DNA of 64,000 bases from Massilia eburnea (GTDB lineage: Bacteria > Pseudomonadota > Gammaproteobacteria > Burkholderiales > Burkholderiaceae_D), in NCBI RefSeq assembly GCF_009720745.1, contig NZ_WNKX01000010.1, positions 123,370-187,369 on the forward strand, in the 5' to 3' direction. The notes under the pieces were generated by a model that saw nothing but the letters and a program-made list of their open reading frames with translations, was not told the DNA's origin and did no database searches. Position 1 is the stretch's first letter; each line of letters opens with the position of its first letter. Position numbers and translations under genes: made by a program. Shown here in pieces: positions 39,194 to 48,485 of the stretch.

Positions 39194-39418
39194 ATGTTCT
39201 ATGTTAAAAATGTACCAACCTGGGAGCGCGTACTGCGCGTGATAATGGGCCTGGCGGTCGCCGCCTGGAGCGTGCTGGCCCTCGGCGGACTGTGGGGCAC
39301 GGTATTGGCGTTATCGGCGGCGGCCATCGTGCTGTCCGGGGTATTCGGCTTTTGCCCGGCCTGCGCCATGGTGGGACGCAAACTCGATAAGGCTAGGAAG
39401 ATGCATGGCGCTCAATGA
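39194..39418 (+). CDS. DUF2892 small membrane protein
   Basis: A 74-residue protein with the DUF2892 pattern: NVPTWERVLRVIMGLAVAAW, two hydrophobic helices, and the conserved FGFCPACAMVG ending. An AAAGGAG site precedes the ATG. Its last 14 bases overlap the start of the sigma factor gene, so the two are probably made together. The CxxC pair could be redox active. Function unknown. Confidence 0.88.
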   Translation: MFYVKNVPTWERVLRVIMGLAVAAWSVLALGGLWGTVLALSAAAIVLSGVFGFCPACAMVGRKLDKARKMHGAQ

Positions 39419-39923
39419 GCAGCACCAGCCGGTGCTGAAGGCGGCGCACGGCGGCGATCCGGAAGCGCTGGCACGCCTGCTGGCGGTCTGCCAGCCGGAT
39501 ATCCGCCGCTATGCGCAGCGCAATTGCCTGATCAGCGACGTGGATGATGCGGTGCAGGAGGTGCTGCTGCTGCTGTCGCGCCGCCTGTCGTCGCTCAAAG
39601 TACTGGCGGCGTTTTCGGGATGGCTGTTCAAGGTAGTGCAGCGCGAGTGCCGCCGGCTGGGCCGGCGCGCCTTCAACTACGATCCTTATGACGAGGAACG
39701 TGCCGAGCAATGGCTGGCAGCGCAGGATGACGCGAGCCTGCGCCTGGAAGTCGTGCAGGCGCTTGAATCGCTGCCCCGCGATTACCTGCAGATACTGCTG
39801 TTGCGCGACTTTGAAGAGTTGAGTATTTCGGAGATCGCACAGGAAACCGGACTGACGACGGCGGCTACCAAGAGCCGCCTGCATCGCGCCCGTGCGCTGG
39901 CGCGCGAATACCTGGTCGCCTAG
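39405..39923 (+). CDS. ECF-type RNA polymerase sigma factor
   Basis: A 172-residue sigma-70 family protein with region 2 (CQPDIRRYAQRNCLISDVDDAVQEVLLLLSRR in outline) and region 4 (LESLPRDYLQILLLRDFEELSISEIAQETGLTTAATKSRLHRAR). No anti-sigma gene follows; the next gene is ccoH on the other strand, overlapping by 4 bases. The overlapping DUF2892 gene upstream is the only partner in sight. What it controls cannot be told from the sequence. Confidence 0.92.
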   Translation: MALNEQHQPVLKAAHGGDPEALARLLAVCQPDIRRYAQRNCLISDVDDAVQEVLLLLSRRLSSLKVLAAFSGWLFKVVQRECRRLGRRAFNYDPYDEERAEQWLAAQDDASLRLEVVQALESLPRDYLQILLLRDFEELSISEIAQETGLTTAATKSRLHRARALAREYLVA

Positions 39924-40435
39924 TCGGCTGGCGCTCCCAGGTCGGCGCGGATAGCCACTTGGCGATCGGCCGGCCAAAGCCAGCTGCCCTCCAGCCGCCA
40001 ATCACGCTTCTGGCCTTCAACCAGCACCTGCCAGCGCGAGCGTTCCAGCATGGGCAGCGGCACGCTGAAGTCGCCGTTGGCGTCGGGTCGTGCCAGCAGC
40101 ACCATATCGCGCGAGGGCTGGGTGGCGTGCTGCAGGCGGACGCTCAGGGTTTCATCCAGGGGTTTGCTGCTGCCCACATGGCCGCGCAGTTGACCTTGCG
40201 CCGCGTCATAGTGGAATTCGACGGACAGGCCCAGTGCCGCGGCTGCACGGTCGCGCCGCAAGTCCTGGTTGATGGCCTTGCCCTGCTTGTAGTAATCGCC
40301 GACCACCAGCGCATCCTGGCCGGAAAAGGCGACATAGCAGGTAGCGATGCCGGCGACGGCCACAAAGGCGGGGCCCATCATCAACAGCCACGGCCAGCGA
40401 TGGGTGTACCAGGGCGCTTCGACAATTGCATTCAT
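39920..40435 (-). CDS. ccoH: FixH/CcoH-family cbb3 oxidase assembly protein
   Basis: A 171-residue protein with one N-terminal membrane helix (WPWLLMMGPAFVAVAGIATCYVAF in outline) and a periplasmic beta-rich domain, beginning with the DYYKQGKAINQDLRR segment typical of FixH. FixH/CcoH is needed for stable assembly of the cbb3 oxidase and copper supply. It is the last gene of the cco cluster, 10 bases after ccoG. Confidence 0.9.
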   Translation of the reverse strand: MNAIVEAPWYTHRWPWLLMMGPAFVAVAGIATCYVAFSGQDALVVGDYYKQGKAINQDLRRDRAAAALGLSVEFHYDAAQGQLRGHVGSSKPLDETLSVRLQHATQPSRDMVLLARPDANGDFSVPLPMLERSRWQVLVEGQKRDWRLEGSWLWPADRQVAIRADLGAPAD

Positions 40436-40445
40436 TTCATACTCC

Positions 40446-41813
40446 TTAGCGCGGCACGATGAATACCGCTTTTTCCTTGACGGCCAGGGATGGATCGTCC
40501 AGCGCCGTCAGTTCAATCGCAATCTTGTTGGAGCCGGTTTCGCCCTTGCCATGGTCGACGCGCAGGCGAATCGGCACGGCGCGCGTTTCGGTCGGGCCCA
40601 GCTCCACGGTGTCCGGCACCGCAACCTGCAGCGTATCGATCCCGCTGGCCTTGATGCGGTAGGTATGGCCCTTTTCGCCGGTGTTCATGATCTGCAGGCG
40701 GTACACGTTCTCGATCATGCCGTTCTCCACCTCGCGGCCCATCGAGCCACGGTCGCGGATCACGTCCATCTTGAGCGGGGTGCGCATGGCCAGCGTAGTG
40801 AACACGGCGACGATGAACAGCAGCAGGCCGCCGGTGTACAGCAGGACACGTGGACGCATCACGCGCTTGCGGATCTCCTTCGCACCCAGTCCCTGCGCCA
40901 TGGCGCGGTCGGTGCTGTAGCGGATCAGGCCGCGCGGCTGCTCGATCTTGTCCATCACGATATCGCAGGCGTCGATACAGGCCGCGCAGCCGATGCACTC
41001 GTACTGCAGGCCTTTGCGGATATCGATACCGGTCGGGCAGACCTGCACGCACAGCGAGCAGTCGATGCAGGAGCCTTCCGATTTCGGGCCGCGCGGTTCG
41101 CCGCGCTTTTCATCGTAGGTGATGATCAGGGTGTCGCGGTCGAACATCGCGCTCTGGAAGCGGGCATAAGGGCACATGTATTTGCACACCTGCTCACGCA
41201 TCCAGCCCGCGTTGCCGTAGGTGGCCAGGCTGTAGAACCCGACCCAGAACGATTCCCATGGACCGAAATTGAAGGTCTGGGCTGCCTCGGCCAGGTTGTG
41301 CAGCGGCGAGAAATAGCTGACGAAGGTAAAGCCGGTCCACAGAGACAGCGCCAGCCAGGCGGCGTGCTTGCCGCCCTTGCGCCACGCCTTATTGAACGAC
41401 ATCGGCTCTTTTGCCAGGCGCATTTGCGCGCTGCGCGAGCCTTCGAATTTGCGCTCGATCCACAGGAACATCTCCGTGTAGACCGTTTGCGGGCATGAGA
41501 AGCCGCACCACACGCGGCCCGCCACCGCCGTGACCAGGAACAGGCCCCAGGCACAGGCGATCAGCATTGCCGCGAGGTAGATGAAGTCCTGCGGCCACAG
41601 CACCAGGCCAAAGATGTAGAACTTGCGCGCCATCAGGTCGAACAGGATGGCCTGGCGGCCATTCCATTGCAGCCAGGGCGCTCCGTAGAAGACCACCTGG
41701 GTCAGGATCAGGCAGATCCAGCGCAGGTTCTGGTAATGGCCTTTCACCTCGCGCGGGAAAATATCCTCGCGCTTGGCGTACATCTTGATGACTTGTGGTG
41801 CGGGGGCGTTCAT
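40446..41813 (-). CDS. ccoG: cbb3 oxidase accessory iron-sulfur protein
   Basis: A 455-residue membrane protein with several helices (RWICLILTQVVFYGAPWL and later) and two [4Fe-4S] ferredoxin motifs: CIDCSLCVQVCPTG and CIGCAACIDACD. The C-terminal part is a periplasmic immunoglobulin-like domain. CcoG (RdxA/FixG) reduces copper for the oxidase assembly route in studied bacteria. It sits between ccoP and ccoH, 13 bases after ccoP. Confidence 0.95.
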   Translation of the reverse strand: MNAPAPQVIKMYAKREDIFPREVKGHYQNLRWICLILTQVVFYGAPWLQWNGRQAILFDLMARKFYIFGLVLWPQDFIYLAAMLIACAWGLFLVTAVAGRVWCGFSCPQTVYTEMFLWIERKFEGSRSAQMRLAKEPMSFNKAWRKGGKHAAWLALSLWTGFTFVSYFSPLHNLAEAAQTFNFGPWESFWVGFYSLATYGNAGWMREQVCKYMCPYARFQSAMFDRDTLIITYDEKRGEPRGPKSEGSCIDCSLCVQVCPTGIDIRKGLQYECIGCAACIDACDIVMDKIEQPRGLIRYSTDRAMAQGLGAKEIRKRVMRPRVLLYTGGLLLFIVAVFTTLAMRTPLKMDVIRDRGSMGREVENGMIENVYRLQIMNTGEKGHTYRIKASGIDTLQVAVPDTVELGPTETRAVPIRLRVDHGKGETGSNKIAIELTALDDPSLAVKEKAVFIVPR

Positions 41814-41826
41814 GCAACTACCTTAT

Positions 41827-42759
41827 CTATTTCATGGCTTGGACTGGTGGGTTCGACAGGCTCCATACATAGGCTGCCAGCACGTGCACCTTGCTCTCGC
41901 CGAGGAAGTCCTCGAACGCAGGCATGGTGTTGTTGCGGCCCTTGCGGATGGTTTCCATGATGGTTTCGGAGCTGCCGCCATAGAGCCAGATCTTGTCGCT
42001 GAGGTTAGGCGCGCCGATCATCTGGTTGCCTTTGCCGCCAGGGCCATGGCAGGCCATGCAGGCGGTGAACTTGGACTTGCCCATCACGGACTTGATCGGG
42101 TCGTTGGTACTGTCCGACAGGCTCAGGACGTATTGCGCAACGTTCTCGATATCCTTCTCCGAACCGACGGCTGCGCCCATCGGAGGCATCACGCCGTGGC
42201 GGCCTTTCATGATGGTCAGCTTGATGGTGTCGGGATCGCCGCCGTGCAGCCAGTCCTTGTCGGTCAGGTTAGGGAAGCCCTTGTTGCCGCGTGCATCGGA
42301 GCCGTGGCACTGCGCGCAGTAAGTCAGGAACAGGCGCTCGCCGATGGCATGTGCCTGCGGGTCTGCCGCGACTGCTTTGAGGTCCTGGTTCTTGTACTTG
42401 TCGAACAGCGGGCCATACTCCTTTTCGGCTTTGGCCAGTTCTTCCTTGTGCTCCTTGGCGGAAGTCCAGCCCAGCGAGCCCTTATAGCTGCCCAGGCCTG
42501 GGTACAGCCACAGGTAGCCGATGGCGAAGGCGATAGTCAGGTAGAACAGCCACATCCACCAGCGCGGCATAGGCGTGTTCAGCTCGGTCAGGTCTTCGTC
42601 CCAGATATGGCCGGTGGTGCCGACCTTGCCGTCCACCGACTTCAGGGCCGCGCCCTTGACCGAGGACTGCGAGTACAGCAGCACGCCGCAGCCCAGGATA
42701 CCGATGACCGTCAGGACGACAATGTAGATGTTCCAGAATTCGCTGGTGAAATCAGCCAT
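41827..42759 (-). CDS. ccoP: cbb3-type cytochrome c oxidase subunit III (dihaem cytochrome c)
   Basis: A 310-residue subunit anchored by N-terminal hydrophobic helices. It carries two c-type haem sites, CAQCH near residue 150 and CMACH near 235, and the typical start TSEFWNIYIV. It passes electrons from cytochrome c to CcoN. It overlaps ccoQ by 8 bases. Confidence 0.96.
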   Translation of the reverse strand: MADFTSEFWNIYIVVLTVIGILGCGVLLYSQSSVKGAALKSVDGKVGTTGHIWDEDLTELNTPMPRWWMWLFYLTIAFAIGYLWLYPGLGSYKGSLGWTSAKEHKEELAKAEKEYGPLFDKYKNQDLKAVAADPQAHAIGERLFLTYCAQCHGSDARGNKGFPNLTDKDWLHGGDPDTIKLTIMKGRHGVMPPMGAAVGSEKDIENVAQYVLSLSDSTNDPIKSVMGKSKFTACMACHGPGGKGNQMIGAPNLSDKIWLYGGSSETIMETIRKGRNNTMPAFEDFLGESKVHVLAAYVWSLSNPPVQAMK

Positions 42760-42898
42760 GGTCCTTCTCCTCGTCAGCGAAAGGCAGCTTGGCCGCTTCT
42801 TCCCAGTTACCGGTCTTTGCCCACCACACGATGCCGAGGAAGGTGATGAAGGAAACGACCGTCATCACATTGCTCGCATTACCAAAAAAGTTGTCCAT
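42752..42898 (-). CDS. ccoQ: cbb3 oxidase small subunit
   Basis: A 48-residue single-helix protein starting at the ATG at 42898 (MDNFFGNASNVMTVVSFITF). CcoQ stabilises the oxidase complex. It begins 1 base after the ccoO stop and overlaps ccoP by 8 bases, so translation is coupled. The longer frame upstream lies inside ccoO and is not used. Confidence 0.9.
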   Translation of the reverse strand: MDNFFGNASNVMTVVSFITFLGIVWWAKTGNWEEAAKLPFADEEKDHG

Positions 42899-42899
42899 T

Positions 42900-43520
42900 T
42901 CAGTTCCTCGTCTTGATCTGGGTGCCCAGGCCCTGCAGGTAGGCCACGAGTGCATCCTCTTCCGTCTTGTCGGCCAGTTCGGCCGGTGCGGCGGCGATTT
43001 CCTGTTCCGTGTACGGGTCGCCCATGCGCTTGAGCGCGCGCATTTTCGGCACCACGTCTTCCGGCTTCAGGCGGGTCTTCGCCAGCCATGGGTAGTTGGG
43101 CATATTCGATTCCGGCACCACGTCGCGCGGATTGTTCAGGTGGGTGCGGTGCCACTCGTCGCTGTAGCGGCCACCAACGCGCGCCAGGTCCGGGCCGGTG
43201 CGCTTGGAGCCCCACTGGAACGGGCGGTCATACACAAACTCGCCCGCCACCGAGTAGTGGCCGTAACGCTCGGTCTCGGCGCGGAACGGGCGGATCATCT
43301 GCGAGTGGCAGACGTAGCAGCCTTCACGCACATAGATGTCGCGGCCCGTCAGGCGCAGCGCGGAGTAAGGCTTCAGGCCCGCCACCGGTTCAGTGGTCGA
43401 TTTCTGGAAGAACAGCGGAATGATTTCCACCGCGCCGCCCACCGATACCACCAGCGTGACCAGCGCAATCAGCAGCCAGGGGTTCTTTTCAATCCATTCA
43501 TGGGAAAATTTCATCTTCAA
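42900..43520 (-). CDS. ccoO: cbb3-type cytochrome c oxidase subunit II (monohaem cytochrome c)
   Basis: A 206-residue subunit with an N-terminal membrane helix ([21 protein letters not shown]) and one haem-c site CYVCH near residue 80, followed by [19 protein letters not shown], characteristic of CcoO. It lies 5 bases after ccoN. Confidence 0.97.
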   Translation of the reverse strand: MKMKFSHEWIEKNPWLLIALVTLVVSVGGAVEIIPLFFQKSTTEPVAGLKPYSALRLTGRDIYVREGCYVCHSQMIRPFRAETERYGHYSVAGEFVYDRPFQWGSKRTGPDLARVGGRYSDEWHRTHLNNPRDVVPESNMPNYPWLAKTRLKPEDVVPKMRALKRMGDPYTEQEIAAAPAELADKTEEDALVAYLQGLGTQIKTRN

Positions 43521-43525
43521 CTCCG

Positions 43526-44950
43526 TTATGCCGCGAGGCTCATATCAGGAATGCGTGCACGCGTCGTTTCGCGGCCTTTCAGGGTCATCCAGGCGTTGTA
43601 GGCCATGATGCACATGCCAGCCAGGTACAGGACACCACCGATGAAGCGCACCACGTAATACGGGTAGGTCGCCTTCACGCCCTCGACGAAGGTGTAGGTC
43701 AGGGTGCCGTCGGCATTCACCGCGCGCCACATCAGGCCCTGCATCACGCCGGCAATCCACATTGCGGCGATATACAGGACGACGCCGATGGTGGCGACCC
43801 AGAAGTGCAGGTCGATCAGCTTGGTGCTGTACATCTTGGTCTGGCCGGCCATGCGCGGGATCAGGTAGTAGATCGAGCCCATGGTGATGAAGCCCACCCA
43901 ACCCAGCGCGCCGCCGTGAACGTGGGCGATGCCCCAGTCGGTGTAGTGCGACAGTGCGTTGACGGTCTTGATCGACATCATCGGGCCTTCGAAAGTGGCC
44001 ATGCCGTAGAAGGACAGGGACACGATCATCAGCTTCAGGATCGGGTCGGTGCGCAGCTTGTGCCATGCGCCCGAGAGGGTCATCATGCCGTTGATCATGC
44101 CGCCCCAGCTTGGTGCCAGCAGGATCAGGGAGAACACCATGCCCAGCGATTGCGCCCAGTCAGGCAGCGCGGTGTAGTGCAGGTGGTGCGGGCCGGCCCA
44201 CATATAGGTGAAGATCAGCGCCCAGAAGTGCACGATCGACAGCTTGTAGGAATACACAGGGCGCTCGGCCTGTTTCGGAATGAAGTAGTACACCATGCCC
44301 AGGTAGCCGGCGGTCAGGATGAAACCCACCGCATTGTGGCCGTACCACCACTGGATCATCGCGTCCTGCACGCCCGAGTACATCGAGTAGGACTTGAACA
44401 GCGAAGCCGGCATCGACATCGAGTTCACCACGTGCAGGATGGTCACGGCCAGGATGTAGCCGCCGAAGAACCAGTTGGCGACGTAGATGTGCTTGACCTT
44501 GCGCTTGATGATGGTGCCGAAGAAGACGGTGGCGTAGGCGATCCACACCACGGCGATCAGGATCGAGATTGGCCATTCCAGCTCAGCGTATTCCTTGCCG
44601 CGGGTGAAACCCATTGGCAGGGTGACCACGGCCGCCAGGATCACGGCCTGCCAGCCCCAGAAAGTGAAGGCGGCCAGCTTGTCGGAGAACAAACGCACCT
44701 GGCAAGTGCGCTGGACCACATAATACGAGGTGGCGAACAGGCCGCTGATGCCGAAGGCGAAGATGACTGCATTGGTATGCAGGGGGCGCAGGCGGCCGTA
44801 CGTCAGCCACGGAATGTCCAGGTTCAGGGCGGGCCAGGCAAGTTGGGCGGCGATGATGACGCCGACCAGCATGCCCACAACGCCCCACAATATGGTGGCG
44901 ATCGCGAATTGCTTCACGACCTTGTAGTTGTAGTCCAGTGATTGATCCAC
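43526..44950 (-). CDS. ccoN: cbb3-type cytochrome c oxidase catalytic subunit I
   Basis: A 474-residue haem-copper oxidase subunit with about twelve membrane helices; it reduces oxygen to water with high affinity and pumps protons. Recognisable segments include [20 protein letters not shown] with a low-spin haem histidine, [21 protein letters not shown] with the copper-site histidine, and THW-like [14 protein letters not shown] near the active site. A class II FNR-type promoter is visible upstream. Confidence 0.97.
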   Translation of the reverse strand: MDQSLDYNYKVVKQFAIATILWGVVGMLVGVIIAAQLAWPALNLDIPWLTYGRLRPLHTNAVIFAFGISGLFATSYYVVQRTCQVRLFSDKLAAFTFWGWQAVILAAVVTLPMGFTRGKEYAELEWPISILIAVVWIAYATVFFGTIIKRKVKHIYVANWFFGGYILAVTILHVVNSMSMPASLFKSYSMYSGVQDAMIQWWYGHNAVGFILTAGYLGMVYYFIPKQAERPVYSYKLSIVHFWALIFTYMWAGPHHLHYTALPDWAQSLGMVFSLILLAPSWGGMINGMMTLSGAWHKLRTDPILKLMIVSLSFYGMATFEGPMMSIKTVNALSHYTDWGIAHVHGGALGWVGFITMGSIYYLIPRMAGQTKMYSTKLIDLHFWVATIGVVLYIAAMWIAGVMQGLMWRAVNADGTLTYTFVEGVKATYPYYVVRFIGGVLYLAGMCIMAYNAWMTLKGRETTRARIPDMSLAA

Positions 44951-44990
44951 TTTGAATTCTCCAGGCAGACACTTTGATGAGATATGTCAA

Positions 44991-45032
44991 AGGGTACCGA
45001 GGAGCACTTCAAAAAAACATGACGTAGGTCAA
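44991..45032 (-). promoter_or_regulatory. FNR/ANR-type promoter of ccoN
   Basis: On the minus strand TTGACCTACGTCAT (45032 to 45019) matches the FNR/ANR box pattern TTGAC/T-N4-G/ATCAA with one off-consensus end base. A TACCCT -10-like box lies at 44996 to 44991. With a start near 44984 the box is centred at -41.5, the class II position. The box overlaps the ccoS stop codon. Confidence 0.65.
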
Positions 45033-45175
45033 ATCCGGTCGTCGTCCTGCAAAACTCTGATGGCGGGACCCACCAGATCGTCGAATTGGCCGTCGTCCGC
45101 GGCCTTGAAGAACAGCCATATCGCGCCGAACACCAGGCAGACGCTGAGGGGGATGAGAAGGTAAAGCGATTCCAT
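45029..45175 (-). CDS. ccoS: cbb3 oxidase assembly protein CcoS
   Basis: A 48-residue protein, short enough to be missed by size filters, from the ATG at 45175: MESLYLLIPLSVCLVFGAIW, one helix, then an acidic tail FDDLVGPAIRVLQDDDR. This is the CcoS/FixS pattern; the protein is needed for cofactor insertion in the oxidase. It starts 4 bases after ccoI, in the standard ccoI-ccoS order. Confidence 0.9.
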   Translation of the reverse strand: MESLYLLIPLSVCLVFGAIWLFFKAADDGQFDDLVGPAIRVLQDDDRI

Positions 45176-45179
45176 TTTC

Positions 45180-47678
45180 TTAACTCCTGCGCAAGCGAAG
45201 CGCATTCAGGACAACGAAGGCGGAACTGGCCGCCATGCCAACGCCCGACAGCCACGGGTTCAGCACACCAAAGGCCGCTGCCGGGATGGCGACAAGGTTG
45301 TACAGCGTGGCCCACGCCAGGTTCTGGCGGATCACGCGCATGGTGCGGCTCGCGCTGCGGGCTGTCTCGGCAAGCATTGGCAGGCGGGCGTCGAGCAGCA
45401 CGCAGTCGGCGTGCACTTGTGCCAACGTTGCACCGCTGCCCATTGCGAAAGAGACATCGGCCGCGCTCAGTACGGCGGCGTCGTTGATGCCATCGCCGAC
45501 CATCGCCACCACGCCGCCGCAACGTTGCAGCTCCTGCACATAGGCGAGCTTCTCTTCCGGCAGGCAGTCGCCGATTGCCTCGCCGATGCCCAATTGCTCC
45601 GCTACTTTGGTGGCCAGCGCCTGCTGGTCGCCGCTAAGCAGTACGACGGTTTTGCCGATCCGCTGGAAGTAGTCCACCGTCTGCCGCGCGTCCGCACGCA
45701 GCACATCGCTGATCAGGAAACGTCCCAGCCAGCGCCCCTGCATGCCCAGCCAGACCGTCGTCATGGGCGGTCCGCCAACGCCCGGCGCTTCCCTACTCGG
45801 GGCGGCACCCATCCGCGGGACAGGGCCGCCTGCAACGCCCGCCACGTAAGCCCCCGTGCCAAGGCGGTAACGTACGCCATTGACCATGCCCTCCATTCCC
45901 TGCCCTGCCAGCTCCTGCAATTTGATCGCGACTGCGGCACCGGCGCCGTGCGCGTCGGCAGCAGCGCAGATGGCGCGCGCAATCGGGTGCGCGCTGCCCG
46001 CTTCCAGTGCTGCCGCTACGCGCAGGATGCCGATGATGCGCGCGCCATCGATGGCATCCACGCTTTGCACGGCAGGCCGGCCTTCGGTCAGCGTGCCGGT
46101 CTTGTCGAAGACGATGTGGGTGGCGCGATGCAGCGTTTCCAGAACGTGAGGCTGTACGATCAGTGCGCCTTTGCCGAGCAGGCGGTCGGTCGCCGCAGCC
46201 AGGGCCGAAGGCGTCGCCAGCGACAGGGCGCAAGGACAAGACACCACCAGCACCGCAATCGCCACCGGCCAGGCGCGCGAGGCGTCGTGCCAGTACCAGA
46301 AGCCAAAGCTGGCCGCCGCAAACAACAACAGCGCAGCCACGAACCAGGAAGCAGTGCGGTCCGCCCATTGCGCGATCCGGGGCTTGGCGCTCCCGGCGCG
46401 CTCGACCAGCTTGAGCAGGCCAGCCAGCGTGCTGTCGCGAACGGGCTTTTCTACTCGCAGCACCACGGGGCCGCCTGCGTTGACGGCGCCGCCGGGAATC
46501 AAATCGCCAACCAGCTTGCGCTGCGGCGCACTTTCCCCGGTCAGCAGCGACAGGTCGACAGCGGTGCTGCCATCCACCACAGTGCAATCCGCCGCTACCG
46601 CCTCGCCACCTTTGACGACGATGTAGTCCCCGGCGGCAAGGGCGCTGGCCGGCACCGTAGCCGTGCTGCGCGAGTCGGGCCAAAGCGGCAAGCGCTGCGC
46701 CATCTCAGGCGCGCTATGGCGCAGGCGCGACAAGGCGCTAGCCGCTTTGCGCCGCGCCACCATCTCCAGGTAGCGGCTGGCCAGCAGCAGGAAGATGAAC
46801 ATGGTGACGGAGTCGAAATACACCGCGCCATCGCCACGGAAGGTCGATACCGTACTGCCGATGAAGGCCGCCATGATGCCCAGCGCCACCGGCACGTCCA
46901 TGCCCAGGGCGCGCGCTTTCAGGCTGGCCCAGGCGCCTTTCAGGAAAGGCTGGGCCGAATATGCAATGGCGGGCAGCGTCAGGAGCAGGCTGGCCCAGCG
47001 CATCAAGCTCGCCATGCCCGCATCCAGGGTGCCGTCGTCGCCGGCCATGTATTCGGGGGCGACGTACATCATCACCTGCATCATCGACAGGCCGGCCACG
47101 AACAGCTGGCGGCCCAGCGTGCGGCTGGCCTTTTGCAGCTGCGCGTCATGGCGCGTATTGTCATAGGGCCAGGCGTTGTAGCCGATGCTGCGCACTGCAT
47201 CCAGCAGCGCGGCGGCGCTGGTCCTGTTCTTGTCCCAGCGGACGAACAGCTTCTCGGTGGCGACATTCAGGTTGGCTTGCTGCACGCCGTTAACCTGCCG
47301 CAGGCGGTGTTCGATCAGCCAAACGCAGGCGGCGCAGCGGATGCCTTCCACCAGCAAGGTCGTTTCGCGCGCATCGCCGTCGTCAATGATGTTCGGATCG
47401 TCTTCCGGCAGGGCTAGCGCTGACGGAAGCAATGGATCCGGGCTTGCCGCGCCGCCGGCGGCGGCGGATCCGGCGGTGCTGCCGCCCGGCGCCGAGGCAA
47501 AGCCGTTGCGCTCGCGGTAGTAGCTTGCTTGCCCAATATCGACAATCGTTTGGGCGACCGCCGCGCAACCGGGGCAGCACATCGCCTGCTCGGCGCCATC
47601 GATCTTGACGTGCCAGTCGGCACTTGCCGCCACCGCCTGGCCGCAATGGAAACACTGCGCGATTTCGTTCATCATCAT
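45180..47678 (-). CDS. ccoI: copper-exporting P1B-type ATPase for cbb3 oxidase maturation
   Basis: An 832-residue heavy-metal ATPase. An N-terminal CFHCG motif and CCPGCAAV segment precede an HMA domain with CAAC. Eight membrane helices include the transport motif CPCAL, and the phosphorylation site DKTGTLTEG and GDGINDAAVL are intact. CcoI/FixI moves copper across the membrane for the oxidase. The start is the first of three ATG codons at 47678, where ATGA overlaps the stop of the preceding gene; the ORF extends to 47696 but without support. Confidence 0.95.
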   Translation of the reverse strand: MMMNEIAQCFHCGQAVAASADWHVKIDGAEQAMCCPGCAAVAQTIVDIGQASYYRERNGFASAPGGSTAGSAAAGGAASPDPLLPSALALPEDDPNIIDDGDARETTLLVEGIRCAACVWLIEHRLRQVNGVQQANLNVATEKLFVRWDKNRTSAAALLDAVRSIGYNAWPYDNTRHDAQLQKASRTLGRQLFVAGLSMMQVMMYVAPEYMAGDDGTLDAGMASLMRWASLLLTLPAIAYSAQPFLKGAWASLKARALGMDVPVALGIMAAFIGSTVSTFRGDGAVYFDSVTMFIFLLLASRYLEMVARRKAASALSRLRHSAPEMAQRLPLWPDSRSTATVPASALAAGDYIVVKGGEAVAADCTVVDGSTAVDLSLLTGESAPQRKLVGDLIPGGAVNAGGPVVLRVEKPVRDSTLAGLLKLVERAGSAKPRIAQWADRTASWFVAALLLFAAASFGFWYWHDASRAWPVAIAVLVVSCPCALSLATPSALAAATDRLLGKGALIVQPHVLETLHRATHIVFDKTGTLTEGRPAVQSVDAIDGARIIGILRVAAALEAGSAHPIARAICAAADAHGAGAAVAIKLQELAGQGMEGMVNGVRYRLGTGAYVAGVAGGPVPRMGAAPSREAPGVGGPPMTTVWLGMQGRWLGRFLISDVLRADARQTVDYFQRIGKTVVLLSGDQQALATKVAEQLGIGEAIGDCLPEEKLAYVQELQRCGGVVAMVGDGINDAAVLSAADVSFAMGSGATLAQVHADCVLLDARLPMLAETARSASRTMRVIRQNLAWATLYNLVAIPAAAFGVLNPWLSGVGMAASSAFVVLNALRLRRS

Positions 47679-48478
47679 GGCTGCACCGTCAGGCAAAGCA
47701 CATCAAGCCAGGCATGCTGTCCGCCGCCAGCAGCGCGCGCCAATCCTAATGCGCCGAAGCCGAGCACCACGAAGCCGCAGGCGATGCGCACCGAGCGCTG
47801 TTGCAGGTATTGGCGCAGCTTGGCGCCAGCCATGCCCATGGCCAGCAGCATTGGCAGCGTGCCCAGGCCGAAGGCGCCCATCACCAGCGCGCCGTCCAGC
47901 GCAGAGCCGCTCAGCATAGCGGTCAACAGCATGCTGTAGACCATGCCGCAAGGGACCCAGCCCCACAGGCCGCCCAGTGCCAGCGCCTTCAGCGGCGTGT
48001 CCATGGGCACAAGCGGCTTGACCAGCGGCTGTACGCGGCGCCACAGAACGCCGCCGGCTTGCTCCACGCGCGCCAGGCCGCGCCATGCATCCATCAGGTA
48101 CAAGCCCATGACGGCCAGCATCAGGTTTGCCAATACATGGGCCGCCTGCTGCGCCGACGCCATGTGCGCCAGGCTGGCGACGCTGCCTGCGAAGCCGCCC
48201 GCAATCGCCCCGGCCAGCATGTAGCTGCCAATGCGGCCGGCGTTATAGGACAGCACATGACCAATCGCGCCGGCAGCAGCGGCTCCACCTGTCGCCAACG
48301 GGAGGGCGCTCATAGAGGGCCCCGTCACTGCGCCCGCGCGAACGATCGGGATCACGCGCGCGCGTACCGGCGCGGCGGACGGTCCGCCAACGCTGAACGC
48401 GCTGACGATGCCGCCGCACATGCCGGCGCAATGCACGCTGCCGGCGAGGCCGGCAATCAGGACGGGCAACAGGTTCAT
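47675..48478 (-). CDS. SafE/UreH-like membrane protein (sulfite exporter TauE/SafE family)
   Basis: A 267-residue protein with about six helices, beginning LIAGLAGSVHCAGMCGGIVSAF, the HCAGMCGG pattern of the DsbD-like/UreH domain often found in cbb3 clusters. A second motif GGLWGWVPCGMVY follows. It may serve cytochrome or copper handling; this is from context. It lies 7 bases after hemN and is translationally coupled to ccoI. Confidence 0.88.
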   Translation of the reverse strand: MNLLPVLIAGLAGSVHCAGMCGGIVSAFSVGGPSAAPVRARVIPIVRAGAVTGPSMSALPLATGGAAAAGAIGHVLSYNAGRIGSYMLAGAIAGGFAGSVASLAHMASAQQAAHVLANLMLAVMGLYLMDAWRGLARVEQAGGVLWRRVQPLVKPLVPMDTPLKALALGGLWGWVPCGMVYSMLLTAMLSGSALDGALVMGAFGLGTLPMLLAMGMAGAKLRQYLQQRSVRIACGFVVLGFGALGLARAAGGGQHAWLDVLCLTVQP

Positions 48479-48485
48479 GGCCTCC

